Assembly (NCBI GenBank): GCA_025201365.1
Contig: JAIXMF010000008.1
Span: forward strand, 682,001 to 746,000
DNA: 64,000 nt
Direction: 5' to 3'
From: Syncephalis plumigaleata
Lineage: Eukaryota; Zoopagomycota; Zoopagomycetes; Zoopagales; Piptocephalidaceae
The notes under the pieces are model-generated. The model worked only from the letters and a program-made list of their open reading frames with translations. It was not told where the DNA came from and did no database searches. Each line of letters starts with the position of its first letter. Within the stretch, counting starts at the first letter, position 1. Positions 43,920-55,089 of this stretch are shown piece by piece. The position numbers were made by a program, and so were the translations under genes.

Positions 43920-46400
43920 CCCGTATCCAATTGTTATCTTATGTTTCAACGAGCACGCCAAATTAACCCGGAATTGAAACAAGCAAATGCTAGTGGCACT
44001 TCGGGTGAATAGAAGGCCAAGACACCATTAACAAAAAGAGAAGTGGCAACCTTTGACTTGCATACTTCTGAGGTAATGGCTGCCGCTATTCAAGATATCA
44101 TGCATTCGAAATAAGTAAGGAAAATCGTCATTTTTGCAAGCCAATGAACGGGGAACACTATAGAGGAGTCCAAGGAGGCACATGCAACGATGTGGTCTAT
44201 TCTCGCCTTTGCCAAGTGAAATATATCATCACGCTTACAACGGCGGGTAATCAAACGCATGCGTGCAGTGATACCGCTAACATGCGGAAGTATTGCAGTG
44301 AGATAGCAAAGTCATGCGTAGACTGCGGCATTGAAAGGTGCGCAGACCATCTGGATTTCCATCATAGTGATGGCAACAATACTAACCAGATTAGACTGAA
44401 TGTCAAGGGAACAGATCGATACGATGATGCTTCACAAGATGAAGATGTTGGAATTTTCCTTGAGAAATACGATTATAGTGTAGGTACATTCATGTCAAAA
44501 GTGAATTAACTATCCATTGCCATTGTGATACTTGTTATTACAAGGAGGACATTTGATAGAGAAGAATGAACGAATGAACGAATGAATTTGATCCGAACGC
44601 AATGGCCTTAAAAGCCGATATACGGCGTATTCTACGCATTTCAATTGCCCGCTGCCTCCTTGGAGAGGGTTGGCTAGCATGTGCGCCAACTAAATGGCAT
44701 ACCTGAAATCCATGCTTTAAATGTTACAACGCTCGCGTCTTTCAATAAAGCAAATAATGAGACGATCAAGATGAATGGTTCAGAGTGCACACACATACAC
44801 AGATACGAACCTCATTCGATGGATATAATCAATAGTAGTAGTAGTAGTAGTAGTAGTAGTAGCAATAGCAATAACTGTGATAGTAGCAATAGTATGCAGT
44901 CAAAGTGACAAAGAAAAAAACCCCACTTTATGACAAGGAAAATACTGAACTGAGTTATATCGGAGAAAGGGGGAAGATAAAAAAATTGGAAATCAGCAGT
45001 ATCAAGAATGCCAAGTATGCGGTTTCAGGAACCACCTACCTAAAAGTCTCAAAAATGATAATGATGTTGGCAAGGGTGTCGCGCGATCAATGGACGAACA
45101 AAAACTATTGGAATACGATGTTGACTTAAGAGGAGGAGGAAAATGAAAATAAAAATGATGAAGATAGTCGAGGATGTGCAACCGTAAACTACGATGACCA
45201 GCACTTGCAAACTAACGATAATAGTTGCTGAAAGAGTAGCGACGGAGCAATATTATTAAGCAAAAAGACTGACAATGAAGGGCAAGAGCTAGATGTGAAG
45301 AAGGTAAGTGGAAGGATGATTCGAGATAGGAAGGCAAGAAGAATGCGGAGACGAGTTTATAAGGAACTGGCGTGCAGAAATGAAGAAACGGGTATGAGGG
45401 GTACTCAAGCACAAGCACTTGGGTGTGAAGTCACCAACGATAACGACAACAACAACAAGTAGAAGTCCAGGTAAGTAATGGCCAGCAACGGGGAATAGAG
45501 AGAGAGAGAGAGAGAGAGAGAGATAGGAAAGAGGAGATAGGAGAGGTAGAAGAGAGAAAGCATGTTTAACATCGATATATCGATAGTAACAGTAGAAACA
45601 TCAATAGCAACAGCAGCAACCGTGGTAGTAGCAACATCGTGAAGCCAATGTTGGAACTGGTTGTGTGTAGTAAGGGCGATGAAGTTGACCCGTAAGGATA
45701 TCCTTACGGATAAGACTAAACAGATGGGTGTACAAAAAAGGCCATCACATTCGCTGACAGCGCTTCAGCTGCCTATGATGTGTGCGGCACGGGCAAGGAA
45801 AATGTGACACTGAGGAGTTTTTTTATCGCAGCAAGTGATAATCGAAGCTCGCCAGGAATACAGGAAATCTAGACTCTTCCGGCAATTCGAGTCACTCTGT
45901 AGTGTCAAGCCCACCATAATGTAAGCGGAGTAATCCGATCGTGCAAGCATGAGAGCTGTATATGCATTGGGGCGCAGCTGTCGTTTAGCTGCAAGAAGTA
46001 AAAAATAAAATAAAACTCGCCAAATGCTGCTGGATGCCGCCAGCTGCAGCTATGGCAGTGAGAGAAGAACGTTCGCTGTGACGCGTGATCGACGGAATAG
46101 GACGAGTAGAAATCATTGCTCGCAGCAAATTTGGTAATTCATTTCGCTGTTACTTCAGCCATCAGAACTGAGCGAGCGAAACGGCTGCATCTACTACATT
46201 ACAGAAGGTAGAGAAACAGGAAGCGTACACGTGCCCAATCTACACGTGTTTTTGGGGACCACGGGGCAATGAGGAAAAAGCGAACGAGATGCTAACTGAG
46301 CAGTAATCATATTGTCCGGATTAGGAAAATAACATTCGAGTATAATAAACTTAAGTGCAGAGTAGCTAGATTCCTACTGCAGCAGCAGCAATACTGAATG
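43920..46400 (+). other. Possible decayed or unusual coding region
   Basis: Plus-strand open patches with mixed, non-repetitive composition occur here: 44144-44509 (121 codons, Cys-rich around DTANMRKYCSEIAKSCVDCG), 44681-44908, and 44905-45129. They overlap or follow one another but carry no family motif I recognise, and I found no splice plan that links them convincingly. The DNA here is less repeat-ridden than on either side. A single lineage-specific gene, a decayed gene or chance are all possible. Confidence 0.2.
45496..45522. repeat. (AG)n microsatellite
   Basis: About thirteen perfect AG units followed by purine-rich DNA to about 45560. Confidence 0.85.
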
Positions 46401-49400
46401 CGTACAAAGCTACCTTGTCATTTTAGCATTATGTAGGGCAACGTCAAGTTAACCGGGCCATAAGCACTGTAGACGTAGGTGTCGGTTCTACGTGACTGTC
46501 AAGCAACGATGAACTAACCAAGGAAAATAAGGTAAGCCGGCCAAAAATGAACCGCTTTAAGCCACGATTTACACAATACAAATGGAGATGGCGGTAGATG
46601 GATGACAACAAAAAGTTCGCCTCTTTTTAGATAGATGGAAAGAAAGAAAAAACGACAAACCACCATTTCGTGGTCAGATCAATATTGTGACGAACCACGA
46701 TATTCTAATCTGTAATTTAGCTCTAGGCATTGGGAAATGGTTCGGCTACTCTAGCCATGACTGCGAGTTGACCTCGGTAAAATCGAATGTGTTCGTATTC
46801 GTATTCGTATTCGTGTATACGTTTAGAGATAGCATGTTCGCGCATACCAATATATACGCATTACGATGTATACACGACAATGGAGCACGTTTAAGGGAAA
46901 ACTAAACAAGTAGGCATTTTCCATGCCAGTACAATTGTGCAGCGTTGTACTGAAACATAAGGCGTAGAAATGGTAGGAAATCATGCGAATGGCATGGACA
47001 AAATTAAAATGGGAACTATACCGATTGCTAATACCGTTACAGGTGCAACAAAAAAGTAATTATAGCATAGGAGTAAACCAGTATATTAACCGGTACTCAT
47101 TGAACATGGCACCACGATAATAGGATACCATTCTTCGTGTTGCTATTGTAGTTGTATTGCTTTTTCACGTTCAATCCACACGAGCAATGAAGGAGAACAA
47201 AGAGGATGCCGTTGTATCGAGTATACGCCTACACACACACATACGCACACATACGCACGCACGCACGCACGAGTTGTTGATAGGTAGAGAAGATACTTTT
47301 TGATTGTTTGCGGAAATTTATATAGCAATCATTCATTCTATCTATTGCATTGTTGTGCGTTTACACCTTTACACAGCTACTTACCCGATGATTATTGACG
47401 ATATTGGTCTCGTTTTATACACTATCTGTTGCGTCGGATTAATAGTACGTGATGTACGATGATCATGTAAGTAAGAGTAAACGAGTGGAATACGGGTAGA
47501 ACGACTGTAGGTTGATGATGGGGTACCAGCAGTGAGAGGGGCGGATAAAACGAACAGGCCAGAAAGACGATTATTAGAGAAGGAACGCAATACGGTAAAC
47601 GACGATAGAATAGAGAGTGGTTCTTGTTGTTTTTTGTTGTTTTGTATTGTTGAAGCAGAAATAAAACTAGCCTATACTATAGTCTATGTAACAAGCGGCG
47701 TAATAGATTCGGCCAAAGACTTTAAGATAAAAGAAGAAACTCGGTGACTGGAATAGGGTAAGTTGCAGGTGCATGTACAAGGTATAGCTACGATAAGCTT
47801 CTTAATACCGGGCAATATATATATTAGCAAAGTAATATTTTGCCAAGTAGTTTATTTACTCCCAGTTAGGTTCACTTGTCGTATACTAAACACGCGCATG
47901 TATATAACAGTGTAGCAATATAGGAATTGAACAGAAAGAGAAGATGATGATAGAGACAGGGAAAGATAGATGGATAGAGATAGATAGATGATAGATAGAT
48001 TGATAAATAGATGGAGACAGACGAGGAGATAATTGAAGGAAACGAAAGAAATTGTAAATGAATTAAACGTGGAGAATAGAGTTGTTGAAATGATGAAAAG
48101 GAGAAATGAAGATAAAGCGAGGAAGAGGAAAGAAGAAGAAGAAGAGGAAGAGGAAGACGACGATAAGCGTACTAATGTGGGGACGTGCGCGCACCACCCT
48201 TACAATCGAGAATAGCCGTAAGTAAACCCGTCGACGTTTACCCAGCGATGGAAGGCGCGGTAACTAGCATGAAGATGATGCTTTGCGAGGGACTCGCTTT
48301 CATGTACAGAAACCCATACTTGACCGTATGTCGCCAATGTGAATGTATATGAACGGCTATGTGCATATATGTGTGTGTGCGCGTGTGCGTATGTCTCTGT
48401 AGGCACTTGTGCAGCTCATATGCCCATCATCAGTCACTTGTCCATGAAATTAAACTGTGTGAATGTATTCGCGGCCACATACATGTCTGGCGAAAGAAAA
48501 AACGACCAACGCAAAACACACATGTGCATTCGCAAAGGTGGAACGCTTACCCGGAGTGAACTGTACAACGATTGATGAAGATTAGCAGATCGGGGGTTCG
48601 CGCAGTTAATGCTTATGGAACTACATGGGTGCGGTTGTATACACGCGCACACATACACACATACATACACACATATACACATATACACGCACATACGGAG
48701 ACACCCGTACATACGAGGATCATGCAGTGTTTATTTTAATTGCCATTACACGCTTTTGGTCAAGTAGCATGCGATGGCAGAACATTGTCGCGAACTTCCT
48801 TGTATCCAAGTAGCGTGCAAGAAGTCTAGACGTGGTACTTGTTGCTTAATAGTCGTGGTACAGACATGACATCAGATGGTGAAATGTGGTATTTCTCCGT
48901 TAACATTAATTCCGACTTCTCGAAGAACTAATGATGATAATAACAACAATAATGAGCACTGTAACGGATAAGGCACGTGTAGACCATAGGAATGAAATAG
49001 GCAGGGGGGAAAGCCAGTAGAGCATTATCACCGGCGTTGTTTCCGTTACTTGCTTGTGCTTGTGCTTTTGCAGATTTTGGGAAAGGCGCGCCGATCAGTG
49101 TCAAGTGAAAGCATCCATTTGCATGATAGTGCAAACAATGACAATTGTGAGGATACCGCTATCTGTACGACACATCTACAGAATTGATTCATGCCCATCT
49201 TGCCTACTCGGGGATCGATGTGACACCTATGATGACATTTACTACGCTAAACGCGATGACAGCACGAATAATGAGCAGCATGTCATTTAGCCAAGAGAAT
49301 AGCCATTTGTAGACATGACTTGTTTGACCATGCACGCAGTAGAGAAGAGAGAAACACGAAAGGTTGACGGGCTGTAAGTAAGTATGCAAAGAGGCCTCGG

Positions 49401-50974
49401 AGATGTGTTACGACTTGTTCTTCCATTTGAGTCGAGTTATTGGACCGTTTGAGTTGCAGCTTTCAAACGGAAACAGCAATAGTCATTATAGTAGATCATC
49501 CTATGCGCCGATGAAGGACTGCTAATGCAGCATATACAAATTTAGATATCAAATACAAGTATTGAATAAGCAGCGCTTCTAGTATAGCATTCTTTGTAAG
49601 GCGAGTGAAATAAGGGGAACGGGATATCTTTTTTCATTCTCTCGCATACCTCTACATAAGAAGAACCATGCGGATACAAGTCAAGAAGAAGAGGAGAAAT
49701 AATGATGCAACGATCGTAGTACATGCGAATAAATGAATGAATGAATGAACAAATTCCAAGTAGTCGCTTCATACGGAAATCGTAGATAGTCAAACGCTAA
49801 TGTTCGTCGGATAATCAGAGTTTAATCCTCCCAGCAAGGTCCATTGATTATGCATGCAAACACGAGTATGGCGCGTGCGTCCGCACATGATGTTGCAGTC
49901 TTAACCAAGACGAATAATGCCTTGCGCCGCAGCCATATCCGCACCATTCATCATGTATAGTATATTCAAGTCGTATGCGCGTTGAATAGCATGGCATTGC
50001 TTTCTTGCTTGCTTGCTTGTTTCTATCGCTTTAATGAGGCATGCAGACATTCGTATCTGCATGGTATACGAGACGAAACGCGAGTTTGATTTTTTTTGCC
50101 TTGCTGCATATAAACCCTAGTAAACCCGCTCATTGTATTATCATCATCGTTATCATCGTTCCTATCAATGTTGCTATTATTATTCAACCAGTAGGCGGCG
50201 TTAATTGACGGGCATGTGCCATGCAATCGCTGAATTGCCTTTGTGCTCAAACAAGAAATAGAAGCGAAACGACTTGCATTCGTCCTTTACATAAATCGTC
50301 ATAATTAAGCATAACCGGTTATTTGACTGGAAAATCCAAACACAATTCCTGCAACAACGGGTCGAATCAGTGCAGCGTCTGTGCGAAAGCGCACACCGCG
50401 AATCTTAGGATTATCACTATAATCAACGGTAAATTATGTGATAATAATACAGCGATCTAATGATACAGTGTGCTTTTGGTGTACAAAAAACAACGCACTA
50501 TAATACAAATAAAGGTAATCACATCTAATCTACTATATTTCACCGTCTATAGTCTAGATGTTATGATGCGTACAAGCTATTCCCCTCTCACTCTCCCTCT
50601 CACTCTCTCACATTTCCCCTTATTGCTAATTCGGTTATGGTTGTTTCAGCTCACCAGCTAGCCAGACATTCATCCAACTGGTTTGTGTCCTCATGGAGAA
50701 TAGATTAAGCCGAATCATCCAATTTGGTAAGTAAAACGATGTGCACCGTCTCTGTCTATTGCACGCTGATTCGTGCCTAGATTACGTTCGAGAATTCGGC
50801 AAACGTCTAAGGCACACACATACACACACATACGCACATATACACATACATACGCGTGCGCATGTTAACCGGTGAATGGATGCGGTACCATTGCAACTAT
50901 GTACGTGTGTTCGTCCGTCTACTTATCTTTATGTCTATCTTGCTTATCTGTCCGTCTGCTTGTCTGCTTGTCTG

Positions 50975-50977
<3 letters not shown>

Positions 50978-51014
<37 letters not shown>
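50978..51014. repeat. (TGTC)n microsatellite
   Basis: About nine TGTC units, preceded by degenerate TGCTTGTC units from 50957. Because four is not a multiple of three, all three plus frames read through it with Leu/Ser/Val/Cys repeats, which explains the overlapping open frames here. Confidence 0.85.
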
Positions 51015-51015
<1 letters not shown>

Positions 51016-51562
51016 TGCTGTACATGTGTATGGATACGCGTGTTCTGTACCTCTGCATCAGTTGTAATGCTTTTCAAGGACACCATCATTCATTGGTATT
51101 TCATCGTTAGCATCGTAATCATCACCATCAACAACAACAGCAACAACAACATCGTTGTCACTCTGCTGTACTAGCTAATGTCATGTGCATGTTATTCACT
51201 AGCAAAGCGGACATATCGAATGTAACCAATCATCGCGGAATGAAACGCAGCCTCGCTACTTCCCTAGGGATACAGTGTCATCAGTTTGTAGCATCTGACT
51301 TGCTGGCCTTTGCCGGTGCTTGTCTCACTCGCTAATCTTATCATGACTTGCATGTCATCTTTGACAGTTGATTGCATAGCTATTAGTAAGTTTTACTCAG
51401 TACATATATTAGAGATTTGCATTAATAAAATTACTACTAGTATACTGGTTGCAATTCAGTATATGTAATATAGTTAACGAAATACAATAGAATAGTGGCA
51501 TATCCATTATTTTATTCTAATATATACGTGTGTCGTTCATAATTTAATTTATTACTTTCACG

Positions 51563-53985
51563 CTAACGAATACGATCCCACGTCCAGCAAACGTCACCGA
51601 GATCCTTGTCATATGGCACTACCGGTAAATCATATGGTAATGGTATGGTGACCATACGATTAACCCGGTGAGTATTTTCTTTACTCGCTTGCTGATGCTT
51701 ATCGAATGGATATAGTATGACAGATGTATTATTCTCCTACACGTACGACATTCGCAATTAGCTAATGATAAACAGTATAGCATCATAGTTGACAAACCTC
51801 GTAGAATGAAGGAGCAATTAGAATGCCCAATTCGTAGGAGCGTATCATAAGCTGACTATACTTCTTTTGAAGTTGGCCCCATGCCGCTTTCGATAGATTC
51901 GCGCTAGTCAGCAGGAACCAGTCAAGAGAAGTTGCGCCATCCGATTGTTGCTCGTCCGTCGACACACGTGTATAAGTCTACCAGCAATATTAGGAAGGTT
52001 GAATCTACTTACAAGCATGCCGTTACCTTGATATGAGGCATGGCCATATCACGTCCTGTGTTGGCTGCCGTCCATCGGCACAAAAGCGGGTCCATATAGT
52101 GTTTCTGTGCGGCGTAATTCTTACCGTCAAATGGTAGACTATAGCCTGCCTCTATCCCTTCAAAGCTAACGAAGCATTGTACAATGGTTAGTGTCCTAAT
52201 TCCAACGATATAATAGATCTAATAATCGCGAGTTACCTTGTTTCCACTTGTTGACAAGTAGGGTATATCAATTTTAATGGTAGTGCCTCGCTCGCTTCTT
52301 TACTCCTCGAGCTACTATTTGCTCGTTGTGCCGATAGACTACGCCCAAATTCATCAATTAGCCACGATGGCTGCGCACCCAATGAACCGATACTGGAAAA
52401 CTAGTAATCAATTGTTAATTTCGTAGAGATGACAAACTAGACTATCGCTCACCTGTGCCACTAAGTAGGATTCGCTGGATTCTCGTGGCGTTACGCAATC
52501 TGCCAATGCTGCACGTAGTTGCATATGTCCCCATCGATCTAGTTGTCTACCTTGATGATATCCCGGGACGGAAGCAATTAGTTTAGCCTATTCTTGGCAA
52601 TATTCGTAATGTTAGCAATAATAATAATAATAACGATAATAATAAGCATGCATGTAATAGCGTTCACCTTGACTGAACAGAAATCATACTGTGCAATAAT
52701 CTTACGCCAATTGGCAAGATCTTCACCGTAACTTGCCAAGTAATCAAGCAAGTCTTGCTCGAAAGTGCATGTAGATTTGTGCAACTTATCCGTCGTCGTC
52801 GTCTCTTTCTTCTTCTTCACCAATACCGGGGAAGACCATACTGCTTGTGTTTTAAGCCTATATCACCATTGTTAAATTATGCTAAATGATTATTTTCTAG
52901 TTATATATTAATAAGGTATAATGACTTACGCCCAATCTTTAGGAATAAGATTCGCCGTATGTACATGGAACAACGCAGTACCATCCGTGTAAATGATAAA
53001 CATAGCCTATTCATTTGTAGTAATGAAATCATCAATTATCCCATTAAGCGGTACCATTTGTAAATAATATCATTACCTTTGTATGATGTGTTCCTAGTAG
53101 TAGCAATGTCAGTACATTAATGGTAAATGAATGGTATCAAATGTATAATCCCGCTACAAGATCGTTAATTGTATTTACCATATTGAATCGGAAGTTTAGG
53201 TGTAATCACTTGCAAGCGACCATCACGAAGCTAGATTACAATGTTAAATTCGGTACTTTCAACGTACTCTATTGCAATGAGATGTCCTACATCGACATTC
53301 GACCAGCGATGATCATCACGATGACCATGCACCAAGGTGATCTTGGCATTCTTACGAGAGTTATCATTCAGATGACGGTAGAAAAAGTCCAAATCAATCA
53401 AATAGTTCAATTGCAGCATTTGCTCGATATTTCCCTACAAATTTAGAAGCGTAAATAATCAATGGCCGTCCTAATGATTCCAATATTACCTGTAGTAGAT
53501 CGGCAAGTGACACGCAATTAATGTTATTCAATGGACCGGCAGGATCCACATACGTCAACCGAATGCCACTATCTATCATGACAACATTACAAGATGATTC
53601 ATCACTAGGAAATGACCCATTAGCTTGTATATAAATGTGTGTGTGTGTGCGTGTGTGCGTGTGTATTTGACGATATTTCTATGGTGCTTACTACTACTAC
53701 ATTATTTACCTAGTATGTTTACCTAATGATACGCCATCCACGATACTATCATTTATTTCTTCATTATTTGATGATACACGCGTGCGCTTATGACGTTCAT
53801 TGCAAATTGAGCTGGCATTACCACTACTACTACTACTACTACTATTATTATTATTGAAAGTGTTTTCAACTATAGTGATATCACTTGTAGCCTATGAGTT
53901 CAAATGAGCTGGTGTATTCCGTAGTAATTAGCGTGTAACTTGCCGATGAGTAATCTTCACCTGAACCGCGTTTCTTTGCAGTCAT
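51563..53985 (-). CDS. TDP1: TDP1, tyrosyl-DNA phosphodiesterase
   Basis: Removes topoisomerase I peptides and other 3' adducts from DNA ends in the nucleus. Thirteen exons (minus): 53985-53961, 53869-53710, 53604-53490, 53434-53291, 53230-53179, 53093-53077, 53006-52930, 52857-52668, 52587-52453, 52400-52237, 52165-52027, 51977-51798 and 51736-51563, giving 523 aa. Both halves of the phospholipase-D type active site are visible: [15 protein letters not shown] near residue 168 and MPHIKTYTR near 371, followed by [14 protein letters not shown]. Other blocks: [43 protein letters not shown] and a C-terminal VCWTWDRIR. The first HHTK lies on a 17-nt microexon. The N-terminal 60 residues are Asn/Ser-rich and disordered; exon 2/3 boundaries there have one close alternative. 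All introns are GT-AG. Confidence 0.95.
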
Positions 53986-54381
53986 AATGTGCCACCTTTA
54001 CGTAAAAGCGGTAATATGAATAAAACAAGAAGAAAAAGAATGGTATGCTGACAGGACGGATAATGGAAAAATCCACCACTTAAAATTACATTACTCATTT
54101 TTTAGTATCCGATATTGATTGTACGACAATAACAATGGTGGCGCGATTAAGAATATTTACTCCAGTCATAATGTATTAATAGTTATTATATATGTTCAGT
54201 ATAGCAATTAGTATCAAGTTGATTTATCTCATTTATTGAAACAAAAAGTTATTTATGCTATGAATGAATGTAATTATTAATTGTTTTAATAGTAGTATTA
54301 TTAGAGTAATTGAATATTTTCACGTAATCGACACGTTAGCATAATTCATGTGTTGTAAACATAAGAATTCTACATAACCTA
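53986..54381. other. TDP1 promoter and LEA2-like 3' region
   Basis: 396 AT-rich bases between a minus-strand gene's start (TDP1) and the stop of the next minus-strand gene. An A-rich tract at 54001-54040 lies just upstream of TDP1. No gene seen. Confidence 0.4.
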
Positions 54382-55089
54382 TTATGCAACTGGTGTGGGA
54401 GTAGTGGCAGCAGCACCAGGAGTGGCGGAAGCACCAGAAGTGGTAGCAGCGGGAGTCGCGGCACTAGGAGCAGCACTACCACTAGCAGATGGAGCTTTGG
54501 CTGGGCTGGGACACTTCATGACCACCTCCTTCTCGCGTGTGATCTTGTAGCTGCTGAGACCACGTAGACGGAAGGTGGATACGGCCTTGAAGTGCATTGG
54601 TTTGCCGGGAGGAGGCAAGCACATACCAATGTAGCGTAAAGTAATCGGATCAGTCTTATTGGCACCGACGTAGGTGAGGTTCAATGGAAGGTACATCTCT
54701 TGAACCGAACGCTTCTCGATTCCCTGATCCTCGACGTAGGATCCGCCCACTTCGACACGGCTTTCTGCATCGAGAATCACCGTGTCAATCGACTTGAACG
54801 TCCAGTCGATCCAGTTCTTGTTATCAACGACAACGCGTGCCTTGGCCTGACTCGAGAAGCCGAATGGGTTGGACTCGGAGCGAACGACGGGTGGCGCCGT
54901 AAGAATGACATCAAGAATCTCGTATTCGGGAATGCGTGGCACCAGGAAGCCAAGTAGAAGGGCGACCAAGAGCAAGAAGACAAAAGTGAAGATACTGCAG
55001 GAGAGGCAGGACCAGCAACAGCAACGACGCTTGATGACTGGCTTTTGCTTCTCCGAGGGATGGAATACAGTGACAGGAGCGGATACCAT
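54382..55089 (-). CDS. LEA2-like single-pass membrane protein, copy 1
   Basis: Single exon, 235 aa. A basic, Cys-rich start (KRRCCCWSCLSCS) leads into one helix (IFTFVFLLLVALLLGFLVP, about residues 33-51), then RIPEYEILDVILTAPP and a beta-rich domain: SSQAKARVVVDNKNWIDWTF, KSIDTVILDAESRVEVGGSY, LPLNLTYVG, FRLRGLSSYKI. This is the arrangement of LEA2/water-stress proteins: inner N-terminus, one helix, then an Ig-like domain built on conserved N-P/W-positions. The tail is Ala/Pro/Ser/Thr-rich (about 50 residues), typical of a wall-exposed O-glycosylated end. The second copy lies 2.8 kb away. No intron. Membrane topology is inferred; LEA2 kinship rests on fold-level pattern. Confidence 0.68.
   Translation of the reverse strand: MVSAPVTVFHPSEKQKPVIKRRCCCWSCLSCSIFTFVFLLLVALLLGFLVPRIPEYEILDVILTAPPVVRSESNPFGFSSQAKARVVVDNKNWIDWTFKSIDTVILDAESRVEVGGSYVEDQGIEKRSVQEMYLPLNLTYVGANKTDPITLRYIGMCLPPPGKPMHFKAVSTFRLRGLSSYKITREKEVVMKCPSPAKAPSASGSAAPSAATPAATTSGASATPGAAATTPTPVA

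Larger units (their letters stand above)
40932..51562. other. 10.6-kb tract without a supportable gene
   Basis: The longest gene-free stretch of the window lies between the RFX start and the TDP1 stop. It is rich in microsatellites (TC, AG, AGT, TGTC, ACGC and others). Around 43.9-46.4 kb there are patches of plus-strand frame with non-repetitive composition, treated separately. I saw no tRNA, rRNA, reverse transcriptase or transposase signature. It may hold regulatory DNA for RFX, non-coding RNAs or very decayed genes; the sequence alone does not decide. Confidence 0.5.

Noticed and set aside
44144-44200. AP2-like start (HYRGVQGG)
   Set aside because: The short match is not followed by the rest of an AP2 domain.
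50856-51174. Overlapping long open frames on the plus strand
   Set aside because: All three frames are open only because a TGTC repeat avoids stops; composition is repeat-driven.
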